64,000 nt of DNA from Paenibacillus silvisoli (GTDB lineage: Bacteria; Bacillota; Bacilli; Paenibacillales; Paenibacillaceae), in the NCBI RefSeq assembly GCF_030866765.1, contig NZ_CP133017.1, positions 4,322,001 through 4,386,000 on the forward strand, read 5' to 3'. A program made the position numbers and the translations under genes. The notes below the pieces were generated by a model that worked only from the letters and a program-made list of their open reading frames with translations, was not told the DNA's origin and made no database searches. Every line of letters begins with the position of its first letter. Position 1 is the first letter of the stretch. Of the stretch, positions 20,288-28,838 are shown one piece after another.

Positions 20288-22300
20288 TTAAACCCACTTA
20301 ATCACTATGTCATCACCGGCATACATACGTTTCGTATACACGACCGGTTCGCCGTTATGGGTCATATGCAGGCTGCCTAGCCGCTTGGTCCGGTCGAAAG
20401 AAATATAATCGAATAAGTTCACGAAAACGAGCTCTCTATCTCCCGGCAATTGAAGAGGTTCACCATTGTAAGTGATCATGATGTAAGGCGGCGGTTCTTC
20501 CTCAACAGCTTCTACTGACGACGCTTCTGCTTCCGCCCGACGCTCCGCATCCTCTCTCGCTTCAATAGATATCCGATCATGCGTGCGAATGACCGTACTG
20601 CCGTCTGCGGCGATACCGTTCACCAGCACTTCATCCTCTGACCCGATAGCGAACCGGCCGCGCAAGTCTTCCACGGTAACGATCCCATCGTATGTAATCG
20701 AATCCTGATCGCCCAGCAGCATGTCGCCTTCGACTGCCTGTCCGTTGACTGAAATCGATGTAACAGCTTGTACAAAATCACCGTTCAGCAGGAAGCCGGC
20801 GTTCACGTCGATAAGCTGTTGCACCTTCATATCCCGCCTCTTCCCATGCTGGGCTGGGACTACGGCAATGCTGTCCTTCGGCTGAATCGGCGTGCTAATG
20901 CTGGCCGGCCGCCCGTTTACAACGATCTCGCCAGGCTCCCCCGCGTCGCCGAACACCGTCTTTTTGCGGCCATTCACATACACGTCGAAGGATTCGCCCG
21001 CCTTGGCGATCAAATGATGCGGATTGAAGCCGACGAGCATGAGCGCATCGATCACCTTCAGCGTCTTCGTGTTAATAAGCTTCACGCTGGCCCCGTTGAC
21101 GTACACCTCTACAAAATCCCGTCCTAAATGCGACACCGCCTTCGCCAAAATGCCGATCGGCGTAATCACCTCAGGTCCCGTTAAGCCGAACCGCTCCACC
21201 TGCACATTCGGTATCGTCGACCGATCCCTCGTGCTTACGCGCTCCGGCGGCAGCTCCAAGTAGCCCGCAACCTTCCGGCTCAGCCGCGGGATTTTGCTGC
21301 CTCCGCCCGTCAAGAACACGGCGCTCGGCGCCTTCCCGTTCTTTTCCCATATATGATCGGCGATGTTTTTGGCAATGACGTCCATGACGTCCGTAAGCAT
21401 GTCCAAAATCTCATCCGACGATTTCTCGTGCTCCATGCCGAAAATATCCTTGTACGTCTGAACCGGCTGCTCGCATAAGCAGCATTTCAGCAGCTCCGCG
21501 CTGTCGAAATCCATTAAGTACGCCTTGGCGATCGCTTCCGTAATTTCATCCCCGGCTGTTGAGGTCATCGCGTACGCAACGACCGTGCCGTCCTTCGTGA
21601 TCGCGATATCCGACGTGCCCGCGCCGATATCGACGAGCGCAATGTTCAGAAGACGGATATTGGACGGGACGGCGACTTCGATGGCCGCAATCGGCTCCAG
21701 CGTCAAATAGCTGACATCCAGCCCGATTCGGCTTACGGCCGCATACAAGCTGTCCACGACCACGCGCGGCAGGAAGGTGGCGATCAAGTCGACCTTGACC
21801 GTTCTGCCTTTATGGCCGAGCAGGCTAAGCATCGCTTTATCATTGAGGTAATAATGAACGACCGTGTGCCCGATGCAAAAATAATCCTTCATTTCCGGCG
21901 AAGCTTCCAGCAGCTCCGCGTAAAGCTGCTGCAGGCAACCCATTTCGAGCGAGTCGATGACATGCTTCTCGATCGCTTTCGTCTCGTCGATGTCCTGCGC
22001 CAGCTGTGCGCTGCCCGTAATCAAAGACCTGCCGGCCGCGGCGATCGCGACTTCCGTAAACGTCTGGCCGCTTGCCAGCTCCAGCTTCTCTTTAATCGCT
22101 CGGATCGATTCCGTGACCCCGTCGATATCATGGATTTGACCGTCGATCATGACGCGGTCTTTATGATATTCCACTTCGCCGTGCTCCACGATCAGCTTTC
22201 CGTTTTCATAATAACCGATAAGGCCGATAACGCTCCTTGTTCCGATATCGGCTGCCAATACTCGCTGCTTGTACCCGGATGCTGTTGTCTGCGCTGTCAT
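20288..22300 (-). CDS. FtsA-like actin-fold protein with repeat-rich C-terminus
   Basis: The first 380 or so residues of this 670-residue protein follow the FtsA/PilM branch of the actin superfamily: ADIGTRSVIGLIG (phosphate 1), DIGAGTSDIAI (phosphate 2), the SHS2-type insert, and FLTGGGSKIPRL (adenosine). Unlike division FtsA (about 420 residues) it has a 280-residue C-terminal part with at least seven strand-turn repeats centred on NG (VYVNGA, VYVNGR, IVVNGR, ISVNGQ, VLVNGI, ITYNGE, MTHNGE). No ftsZ neighbour. A role at the membrane or septum is inferred from the ATPase fold only. Confidence 0.8.
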   Translation of the reverse strand: MTAQTTASGYKQRVLAADIGTRSVIGLIGYYENGKLIVEHGEVEYHKDRVMIDGQIHDIDGVTESIRAIKEKLELASGQTFTEVAIAAAGRSLITGSAQLAQDIDETKAIEKHVIDSLEMGCLQQLYAELLEASPEMKDYFCIGHTVVHYYLNDKAMLSLLGHKGRTVKVDLIATFLPRVVVDSLYAAVSRIGLDVSYLTLEPIAAIEVAVPSNIRLLNIALVDIGAGTSDIAITKDGTVVAYAMTSTAGDEITEAIAKAYLMDFDSAELLKCCLCEQPVQTYKDIFGMEHEKSSDEILDMLTDVMDVIAKNIADHIWEKNGKAPSAVFLTGGGSKIPRLSRKVAGYLELPPERVSTRDRSTIPNVQVERFGLTGPEVITPIGILAKAVSHLGRDFVEVYVNGASVKLINTKTLKVIDALMLVGFNPHHLIAKAGESFDVYVNGRKKTVFGDAGEPGEIVVNGRPASISTPIQPKDSIAVVPAQHGKRRDMKVQQLIDVNAGFLLNGDFVQAVTSISVNGQAVEGDMLLGDQDSITYDGIVTVEDLRGRFAIGSEDEVLVNGIAADGSTVIRTHDRISIEAREDAERRAEAEASSVEAVEEEPPPYIMITYNGEPLQLPGDRELVFVNLFDYISFDRTKRLGSLHMTHNGEPVVYTKRMYAGDDIVIKWV

Positions 22301-22350
22301 TCACAAGCTCCTTTTTCGAAAATGGCAAATGATACCTTGTATTATAGCAG

Positions 22351-22392
22351 AAAAAAATAAACCGCGGCTCTGTGCAAGACAGAACCGCGGTT
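22351..22392 (-). terminator. Terminator of the hemEHY operon
   Basis: AACCGCGGTTCTGT and ACAGAGCCGCGGTT arms, then TATTTTTTT on the minus strand. Confidence 0.9.
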
Positions 22393-22405
22393 ATGAAACG
22401 CGCAC

Positions 22406-23890
22406 TTATTTGAACTCGCCGAACAACGATTTATAAACGCCGGAAGCCGCTTCCTTGCCTTGGCGGATGCAGTCCGGCAGCCCAACGCCGTCGAACGCGG
22501 CGCCGGTGACCCAAACGCCCGGCATCTGCGCCCGCAGCCTCGTGCGAAGCTTCGCGGTCTCTTCGAGATGGCCGACCGGATATTGCGGCATCGAATGATG
22601 CAGCCGCGTAATTTCCGTAAACAGCGGCTCCGCCGTAATGCCCATCGTCTGCCGGATATCGCGGCGGACCGCTTCCGTCAGCTGGTCATCGGGCAGGTCG
22701 ACCACCTTCTCATCCCCGGCGCGGCCGACGTAACAGCGCAGCAGCACTTTATCGCCCGGGCTGGCGTGCAGCCATTTGGCCGAGGTCCACGTGCAGGCCG
22801 TAATCGTCGTGCCCTCCGACCGCGGAACGACGAAGCCCGATCCGTCGAAATAGACGCCAAGCTCCGCCTTATCGAAGGCCATGACGACGTTTGCGACCGA
22901 TACGTAGCGAATCGCCCGAAGCGCATCGACATTCAGATGCGGCTCCAGCAAATCCGCGGCGTCGAAGGCAGGCGCCGTAATGACGATGCCGTCCGCCTCC
23001 AAAATCTCTCCGTCGCTCAGCAGCACCTCATAGGGAGGCGAGTCATCGCCGTGCTCATCGGGATCATTTTGACGGAAGGCGACCGCCTTCTTACCCATGC
23101 GCCGATCCACGCCGGATAGCGCGTTGTTCAGCGCATCGACCATGGTGGCGAGACCGCCTTTGAAGGTCAGGAACATGCTGTTCTTAACCGCCGCCGGCAC
23201 CCGGCTCACGCTGGGAGGAGCGGATGCGGACTTGCGCTTGTTGGCGCGCATGCCGCGGATGAGGCTGCCATGCTTGCGCTCCGCATCCCGGAATTGCGGG
23301 AACGTAGCCGCAAGGCTAAGATTGCGAAGCTCGCCTGCATAGATGCCCGCTAGCAGCGGCTCTGCAACGCGCTCCATCACTTCCGTCCCCATGCGGCGCG
23401 AAAGAAAGTCGCCGATCGATTCGTCGCCGGTCTCTTTGCTCGCCGGAAGCACGAAATCCAACATCGCGCGAAACTTGCCGCCCCATGTCAGCAAGCCGGT
23501 TTTCGCGAACGGGGCAATCTCCGTCGGCACGCCAAGCACGAGACCCGGAGGCATCGGATGCAGCTTGCCGTGGTGCAAAATATATGTTTTTTTCGCCTTC
23601 GGATTCGTTCCCGTCAGCTCGTCCTCGATGCCCAAATCGTACGCCAGATCGATGATCGGCGTCTTGCGCGCCAAGAAGGAATCCGGGCCGCGCTCGATGA
23701 CGAAGCCGTCCCGCCGCAGCGTATTGATTTTGCCGCCGATGCGTTCCGATGGGTCGACGAGCGTAATAGCCGCCTCCCGGCCCCGCAGCTTTGCTTCTTT
23801 GAGCAAATAAAAAGCGGAGCTCAGTCCGCTGATACCTCCGCCGATTACGACAAAGCGATCAAGCCTTCCATTCCCCCGCAAGTGAGTCAA
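22406..23890 (-). CDS. hemY: Protoporphyrinogen/coproporphyrinogen oxidase
   Basis: FAD enzyme of haem synthesis; in Gram-positives HemY (CgoX) oxidises coproporphyrinogen III to coproporphyrin III. The 494-residue protein begins with the dinucleotide-binding VVIGGGISGLSSAFYL, has IGGKINTLRRDGF and ERGPDSFLARK near residues 50-72, and ends with the FAD-contact region GAAFDGVGLPDCI. It is the last gene of hemE-hemH-hemY and 15 bases after hemH. An unusual basic stretch (MRANKRKSASAPP, about residues 215-230) looks like a surface loop. Confidence 0.96.
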   Translation of the reverse strand: MTHLRGNGRLDRFVVIGGGISGLSSAFYLLKEAKLRGREAAITLVDPSERIGGKINTLRRDGFVIERGPDSFLARKTPIIDLAYDLGIEDELTGTNPKAKKTYILHHGKLHPMPPGLVLGVPTEIAPFAKTGLLTWGGKFRAMLDFVLPASKETGDESIGDFLSRRMGTEVMERVAEPLLAGIYAGELRNLSLAATFPQFRDAERKHGSLIRGMRANKRKSASAPPSVSRVPAAVKNSMFLTFKGGLATMVDALNNALSGVDRRMGKKAVAFRQNDPDEHGDDSPPYEVLLSDGEILEADGIVITAPAFDAADLLEPHLNVDALRAIRYVSVANVVMAFDKAELGVYFDGSGFVVPRSEGTTITACTWTSAKWLHASPGDKVLLRCYVGRAGDEKVVDLPDDQLTEAVRRDIRQTMGITAEPLFTEITRLHHSMPQYPVGHLEETAKLRTRLRAQMPGVWVTGAAFDGVGLPDCIRQGKEAASGVYKSLFGEFK

Positions 23891-23905
23891 CTCCTTCTGT
23901 CTTCT

Positions 23906-24835
23906 CTATACAAATGAAGCCCGCGCCGCGTCCTGTACGGAGTCGGCCAATGTTTCCATATATAGCGGATCGGTGCCGAGCATTTCTATCCGCTCCAGCT
24001 TGACGTGAAACTCTTTGGCCGCTGCCTGCGCTTCGATATCAATGTCGTAGAGCACTTCCAGATGCTCCGACACGAAGCCGATCGGCGCCGACAGGATGCC
24101 TTTATAACCGGCCTCCGCCGTTTCTTTCATCGTTTCAAGAATGTCCGGGCCAAGCCAAGGCTCGCGCGTCCGTCCGGCGCTTTGCCAGGTGAACGCCCAG
24201 TCCGTTACGCCCGCGCCTTCCGCGACGAGTGCCGACGTATCGAGCAGCTGCTGCTCGTACGGATCGTTCATCTCGCGGATTTTGACCGGCAGGCTGTGGG
24301 CGCTGAACAGCGTCTTGATCGGCTGCGCGCCGGCAGCCTCAAGCGCTGCATAGGCTGTTTTTACCCGCGTCATTAACGCTTCAATCAGCTTCGGATGCGT
24401 ATGGTAGCTTTCAACCTCAGCCATCGCGATACCCAGTTCCTTCGCCTTTTCTTTCGCGCGTTTCATATAGCTGCCGACGCTCATCGTCGAGTAGTGCGGC
24501 GCCAGCACGATCGCTACCGCTTGGTTGATTCCGTCCGCAGCCATTGCCGCGACGCCGTCCTCGATATAAGGGCGAGCATGCTTCAAGCCTTGGTAGCAGC
24601 TATACTGTCCCGGTGCGGCCGCATCGAGCGCAGCCTGCAAACCGGCAACTTGACGGTTCGTGTTCTCGCGGAGCGGGAATACGCCGCCGACGATCGCTTC
24701 ATAGCGTTCGGTGAGCTCTGCCAGCTGCTCCGGCGTCGGGGCATGACCGCGGCGAATATGCGTGTAATATTCTTCGATGCCGTCCATGCTCTCGGGCGTT
24801 CCGTAGGACATGACGAGCACGCCGATTTTAGCCAT
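23906..24835 (-). CDS. hemH: Ferrochelatase (coproporphyrin III type)
   Basis: Inserts iron into coproporphyrin III (CpfC) in the Gram-positive haem route. The 309-residue protein has GVLVMSYGTP at the N-terminus, the conserved histidine in VLAPHYSTMSVG and FSAHSLPVKI, and the C-terminal GFVSEHLEVLYDID motif with the metal-site glutamate. Length and lack of a C-terminal membrane helix fit the soluble Bacillus enzyme. It overlaps the end of hemE by 8 bases. Confidence 0.97.
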   Translation of the reverse strand: MAKIGVLVMSYGTPESMDGIEEYYTHIRRGHAPTPEQLAELTERYEAIVGGVFPLRENTNRQVAGLQAALDAAAPGQYSCYQGLKHARPYIEDGVAAMAADGINQAVAIVLAPHYSTMSVGSYMKRAKEKAKELGIAMAEVESYHTHPKLIEALMTRVKTAYAALEAAGAQPIKTLFSAHSLPVKIREMNDPYEQQLLDTSALVAEGAGVTDWAFTWQSAGRTREPWLGPDILETMKETAEAGYKGILSAPIGFVSEHLEVLYDIDIEAQAAAKEFHVKLERIEMLGTDPLYMETLADSVQDAARASFV

Positions 24836-25904
24836 GGCTTACTTCCTCCCGCTTGCCTTGTTGCGCCCGCAGCGCTTCCGCCGAGTAGTCGTGCACGAAT
24901 TCGGTCAGCTCGCGGAGCTTATCCAGCGAAGCTTCCGGGAACAAGCCGTGACCGAGATTGAAAATATAACCCGGCTGCTTGATGCCCTCGTCGATGATCG
25001 CTTTCGCATGCTCTTTGATCACGTCCATCGGCGCTGTCAGCACGTAAGGATCGAGGTTGCCCTGAACGGCATACTTGTTGCCTAGTCTGCGGCGGCCTTC
25101 CGCGATCGGCACGCGCCAGTCGAGGCCGATGACATCGGCTTTCAGGTTCGTAAGCGTTGGCAGCAGTTCGCCCGAAGCGACGCCCGGGAAGTAGATTTTC
25201 GGCTGCGGCAAATCCGACAGCTCGCTGAAAATCCGTTCGATCGTCGGCAGCACGTAGGTCTTGAAATCATGAGGAGCAAGCGCGCCCACCCAGCTGTCGA
25301 ATAGCTGGAACGCTTTGCCGCCGGCGGCGATATGCGCCCGCAGGTAGGCGATGACCATGTCGCCGAGCTTGTCCATCAGCTGGAACCAGACCGCCGGATC
25401 GGAATACATGAGCGATTTGGTCCGGATGTAGGATTTCGAAGGACGGCCTTCGATCAGGTAGCTGGCGATCGTGAAAGGCGCGCCCGCAAACGTAATGAGC
25501 GGCACATCCAGCTCGCGGTCCAAGATACGGATCGTTTCGAGCACGTGCGATAGATCGCCTTCTACATCGATCGGCTTGAGCTTCGCCACGTCGGCTGCCG
25601 AGCGGATCGGATTGTCGATCACCGGCCCAACGTTTGCTACGATATCGAAATCGATGCCGATCGAAGCGACCGGATTCATAATGTCGGAGTATAGAATCGC
25701 TGCATCCACGCCGAGCTTCTTGATCGGCATGAGCGTCACTTCGGCGGCCAGCTCCGGCTGGCGGCAAATCTCGAGCAGCGAGTAATTTTCTTTTATTTTA
25801 CGGTAATCGGGATCGTAGCGTCCCGCTTGTCGCATATACCAGACGGGTAAGCGATCGACTTGTTCCCCGCGGCAAGCGCGGATAAAACGGTCGTTGTAGC
25901 TCAT
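24828..25904 (-). CDS. hemE: Uroporphyrinogen decarboxylase
   Basis: Decarboxylates the four acetate side chains of uroporphyrinogen III to give coproporphyrinogen III. The 358-residue protein has the N-terminal PVWYMRQAGRYDPDYR signature, the catalytic aspartate region ILYSDIMNP, FAGAPFTIASYLIEG and the C-terminal GLDWRVPI and NLGHGLFPEA. It is the first gene of the hemE-hemH-hemY operon; a SigA-type promoter is seen at 25942-25970. Confidence 0.98.
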   Translation of the reverse strand: MSYNDRFIRACRGEQVDRLPVWYMRQAGRYDPDYRKIKENYSLLEICRQPELAAEVTLMPIKKLGVDAAILYSDIMNPVASIGIDFDIVANVGPVIDNPIRSAADVAKLKPIDVEGDLSHVLETIRILDRELDVPLITFAGAPFTIASYLIEGRPSKSYIRTKSLMYSDPAVWFQLMDKLGDMVIAYLRAHIAAGGKAFQLFDSWVGALAPHDFKTYVLPTIERIFSELSDLPQPKIYFPGVASGELLPTLTNLKADVIGLDWRVPIAEGRRRLGNKYAVQGNLDPYVLTAPMDVIKEHAKAIIDEGIKQPGYIFNLGHGLFPEASLDKLRELTEFVHDYSAEALRAQQGKREEVSHG

Positions 25905-25941
25905 TGAAGTTCCCCATTTCTATCGTTTTCCCTACGTTTCC

Positions 25942-25970
25942 ATTATGCCCTTTTTGCAGAAGTGTAACAA
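25942..25970 (-). promoter_or_regulatory. Promoter of the hemEHY operon
   Basis: On the minus strand TTGTTA, 17 bases, CATAAT, about 40 bases ahead of the hemE start. Confidence 0.6.
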
Positions 25971-26066
25971 CCGCCCGCATCCTTCTATCATTGACAAACA
26001 TATGACAATGTTAGCTTTGGACTATGCTATACTGGCCATATATTGGGTTAAGATTGGAGAAACGAA

Positions 26067-27290
26067 ATGGAGCAGTGGAAGAAAAACCTGGCTGTCCTCT
26101 GGTTCGGGCAGTTTCTCGTCATGGGCGGGATGACGATGATCATTCCGTTTATGTCGCTGTACTTGCAGTCCGATCGGATCGGCTTGACCGATCAGCATGA
26201 GATCGCCACTTGGGCGGGCATTATATTTGCGGGCAACTTCGTGACGGCTTTTCTTTTTCAACCGTTGTGGGGCAAGCTCTCCGACAAGTACGGGCGCAAA
26301 ATGATGCTGCTCCGCTCCGGCTTCGGCATGGCGATCGTCATGACCTTGATGGGCTTCGCCACGTCGCCGTGGCACTTGCTGCTGCTGCGGATGGTGAACG
26401 GGACGATATCCGGCTTCAATCCGGCTGCCGTCTCGCTCATCTCGGTTACGACGCCGAGGGAACGGATGGGCTTCGCGATGGGCACGCTGCAATCCGGCGG
26501 CATTGCAGGCACCATTCTGGGGCCGTTCATCGGCGGCTTGCTCGCGGACGCGTTCGGCTATCGGCCGATCTTCTATTTGACCGGCTCGCTGCTGTTCGCG
26601 GCTTCCCTGCTGGCGTACTTTATCGTCAAAGAGCGCTTCGACCGCGAAGAGGCTGCCGCCAAGCCTTCGATGTCGGTCATCGAAGGCTTCCGGCAGCTCG
26701 CTACCGTTCCGCAGCTGGTATCGCTGTTCTGCGTGACGTTTCTGCTGCAATTCGCGAACATCGGCCCGATGCCGCTCATGCCGTTGTATGTGCAGGAGCT
26801 GCATGGCACAACCGTCAATCTCGCGTTCTGGGCCGGCTTCGTCGGCTCAGCGGCCGGGCTCTCGAACATGGTCGCGGCGCCGCTGCTCGGTCGATTGAGC
26901 GACCGGATCGGCCAGGAGCGCATCCTCGCCATCTCGCTCATCGGCGCGGCGCTTATGTTCATCCCGCAGTCGTTCGCCGGCTCGGCTTGGCAGCTGCTGC
27001 TGTTCCGACTGCTGCAGGGCTGCTTCCTGGGCGGGCTGATCCCGTCCGTGAACGCGCTGGTCCGCCGGTTTACGCCGGACGGCATGGAGGCCCGGGCGTT
27101 CAGCTTGAACAGCAGCATGCTGGCGCTCGGCAATATGATCGGCCCGATCGTAGGCGGTCTCGTCTCCGGCTGGACCGGCATCCGCGGCGTATTTCTGATT
27201 TCCTCGGGGCTGTTCCTGCTGAACGCCGTCTGGGTGCGCCGCACGCTAGTGAGCGGCCGCGGCGCGCGGGCTGGCGGAAAGAGCGGCTGA
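26067..27290 (+). CDS. MFS transporter, drug-efflux type
   Basis: Twelve-helix major facilitator of 407 residues in the plasma membrane. Motif A between helices 2 and 3 reads GKLSDKYGRKMMLL, its echo in the second half is GRLSDRIGQERIL, and helix 5 carries the antiporter-type GGIAGTILGPFIGG. These features fit proton-driven drug/H+ antiporters; the substrate is not predictable. ATG follows GGAGAAACGAA. The gene is alone, divergent from hemE, and is followed directly by a hairpin array. The long open frame in another phase across it is a GC-skew shadow. Confidence 0.88.
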   Translation: MEQWKKNLAVLWFGQFLVMGGMTMIIPFMSLYLQSDRIGLTDQHEIATWAGIIFAGNFVTAFLFQPLWGKLSDKYGRKMMLLRSGFGMAIVMTLMGFATSPWHLLLLRMVNGTISGFNPAAVSLISVTTPRERMGFAMGTLQSGGIAGTILGPFIGGLLADAFGYRPIFYLTGSLLFAASLLAYFIVKERFDREEAAAKPSMSVIEGFRQLATVPQLVSLFCVTFLLQFANIGPMPLMPLYVQELHGTTVNLAFWAGFVGSAAGLSNMVAAPLLGRLSDRIGQERILAISLIGAALMFIPQSFAGSAWQLLLFRLLQGCFLGGLIPSVNALVRRFTPDGMEARAFSLNSSMLALGNMIGPIVGGLVSGWTGIRGVFLISSGLFLLNAVWVRRTLVSGRGARAGGKSG

Positions 27291-27330
27291 GCTTGGAAGG
27301 CGCACGATTGTGGCGAAGCGGAGTTAGCAA

Positions 27331-27371
27331 AGAGGCTGAGCGCACGATTTCGTGCGCTCAGCCTCTTTTTT
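27331..27371 (+). terminator. Very strong terminator after the MFS gene
   Basis: AGAGGCTGAGCGCACGA and TCGTGCGCTCAGCCTCT form a near-perfect 17-bp stem with a one- to two-base loop, followed by TTTTTT. The same hairpin is also the first member of the palindrome array at 27338-27577. Confidence 0.85.
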
Positions 27372-27577
27372 CGGCGGATTCGACGATGAGCGCACGATTT
27401 CGTGCTCTCATCATGCGGCGCGAGCCAATATTGGTTAGTTTGAAGGCTGAGAGCACGGTTTCGTGCGCTCAGCCTCTTTTTTCGGCGGATTCGACGATGA
27501 GCGCACGATTTCGTGCTCTCATCATGCGGCGCGAGCCAATATTGGTTAGTTTACTGAGAGCACGGTTTCGTGCGCTC
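27338..27577. repeat. Array of five 22-bp palindromes in a 111-bp tandem duplication
   Basis: Palindromes with core GCACG[A/G]TTTCGTGC start at 27338, 27388, 27449, 27499 and 27556. The segment 27336-27446 is repeated almost exactly at 27447-27557 (period 111), including the T-run, GGCGGATTCGACGATGAG and GCCAATATTGGTTAGTT. A degenerate earlier copy (GCGCACGATTGTGGCG) lies near 27299. No coding frame is plausible. Confidence 0.85.
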
Positions 27578-27611
27578 ACGTTTCATCGACTAGCAGGCTG
27601 CCACGCAACCG

Positions 27612-27797
27612 CTAACGGTTGCCACGGACGCTATTTCGCCTCAAAAGGCATGTTTGATTTTCTAATGGTTGCCAGCGACGCTATTTGGCGATTTAGACAG
27701 CGAAATCGACCGATTTGGGCCCAAATAGCCTCTATGGCAACCGTTAAATTTTCAAATGCGCTGTTATTGAGCAAATAAGCGTTGCAGCAACCGTTAG
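27612..27797. repeat. 186-bp palindromic repeat element C
   Basis: Four copies of a roughly 28-bp unit, CTAACGGTTGCC...GCTATTTG. Two are direct (starting at 27612 and 27662) and two inverted (starting, on the minus strand, at 27747 and 27797). Copies in each pair are exactly 50 bp apart, so the whole stretch is one imperfect 93-bp inverted repeat. Confidence 0.75.
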
Positions 27798-27845
27798 AAT
27801 TCTGAGGCGCTCCCTCATGCTTCCGCGCGTACAGATTCACTACAC

Positions 27846-27870
27846 AAAAATAGGACAGCTGCGCTGTCCT
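27846..27870 (-). terminator. Likely terminator for the O-methyltransferase gene
   Basis: AGGACAGC and GCTGTCCT arms followed on the minus strand by ATTTTTGTG. It lies about 210 bases past the stop, between repeat elements C and D. Confidence 0.6.
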
Positions 27871-27885
27871 CTCCCAATCACCATT

Positions 27886-28070
27886 CTAACGAATCGTATA
27901 ACGCTTATTTCACGAATAACAGCCCCTGACCGGAGCTAACGAACTCCAGACACCTTATTCCACCAATAACGCGGGATAATTGCCTCTTTTCTGCCAAATA
28001 AGGCGTCTCAGATTCGTTAGAGCTCCGAAACGGACGTTTGCACGCCAACAAGCTCTACGGAGTCCGTTAG
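27886..28070. repeat. 185-bp palindromic repeat element D
   Basis: Same geometry as element C with a diverged unit, CTAACGRA...GCTTATTT: direct copies start at 27886 and 27936, inverted copies at 28020 and 28070, again 50 bp apart. It ends 9 bases from the stop codon of the O-methyltransferase gene. Confidence 0.75.
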
Positions 28071-28079
28071 AAGGTTACA

Positions 28080-28706
28080 TTACTTCACAACCGCAACCGC
28101 CAAGCCGTCATACGCCGGCAGCAGCGTGCCGATCAGCCGCTCGTCGCTCACCATCGACTCGTTGAACTGGCGCATCGCCAGCACCGACGGCCCGTTCTTC
28201 TCGGGGTCGATCGTCCGGCCATGCAGCAGCGCATTGTCGCCGGTAATGACCGCGCCCGGGTTCGCGAGCTTAATCGCATACTCCAGATACAGCGGATAGC
28301 TCTCTTTGTCCGCATCGATGAAGAAGAAATCGAATTTGCGTCCTTCTTCCGCCAGCACGGCCAAGCTTTCCTTCGCATCGCCGATTCTGTACTCGACCTT
28401 GTCGCCAAGCCCTGCCGCTTCCAGGCTGCCGCGCGCGACCTCCGCATATTCTGGCAGCAGCTCGAGCGAAGTCAGCTTGCCTCCATCCTTCAAGCCTCTA
28501 GCCAGGCAAATGCCGCTGTAACCGCCAAGCGCACCGATTTCAAGCACGTTTTGCGCTCCGGACATGCTCACCAGCATCGTCAGCAGCCGGCCGTAGCCTG
28601 AGGCGATGGAAATTTCCGGCATCCCCTTCTCTTGAATCGTCCGATGAACGCGAGCCAGATCCGCATCTTCCCCAAGCAGTCGTTCCACGTATTGTTCCGT
28701 CGACAT
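28080..28706 (-). CDS. Class I SAM-dependent O-methyltransferase
   Basis: Methyltransferase_3-type enzyme (catechol/caffeoyl-CoA O-methyltransferase-like) of 208 residues. SAM motif I is VLEIGALGGYSGICLA (about 56-71), then LTSLELLPEYAEVARG (motif II) and DFFFIDADKESYPLYLEYA with the metal-binding aspartate, followed by ITGDNALLHG. The family methylates small catechols or, in some Bacillus members, tRNA wobble hydroxyuridine; I cannot choose. GAGGAG lies about 10 bases before the ATG. Divergent from the THUMP methyltransferase; repeat element D abuts its 3' end. Confidence 0.88.
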   Translation of the reverse strand: MSTEQYVERLLGEDADLARVHRTIQEKGMPEISIASGYGRLLTMLVSMSGAQNVLEIGALGGYSGICLARGLKDGGKLTSLELLPEYAEVARGSLEAAGLGDKVEYRIGDAKESLAVLAEEGRKFDFFFIDADKESYPLYLEYAIKLANPGAVITGDNALLHGRTIDPEKNGPSVLAMRQFNESMVSDERLIGTLLPAYDGLAVAVVK

Positions 28707-28838
28707 CGTTTACGAGCTCCTCTCCATCATGGCGAATGTAATGTTTGTAATTAATCCCTTAGATGACCTATACTTGATTGTATGATTTTTATGGACCGGA
28801 CACAACAACCGGAGTCGGAAAACGGAGTGATACGTAAC

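Noticed and set aside
27338-27577. Spaced repeats that look like a CRISPR array
   Set aside because: The spacers are themselves duplicated, the repeats are self-complementary hairpins, spacing varies between 50 and 61, and no cas gene is in the window.
26210-27778. Long plus-strand frame of over 500 codons across the MFS gene and repeats
   Set aside because: It is out of phase with the clear MFS gene, has composition typical of a GC-skew shadow, no family motif, and runs on into non-coding repeats.
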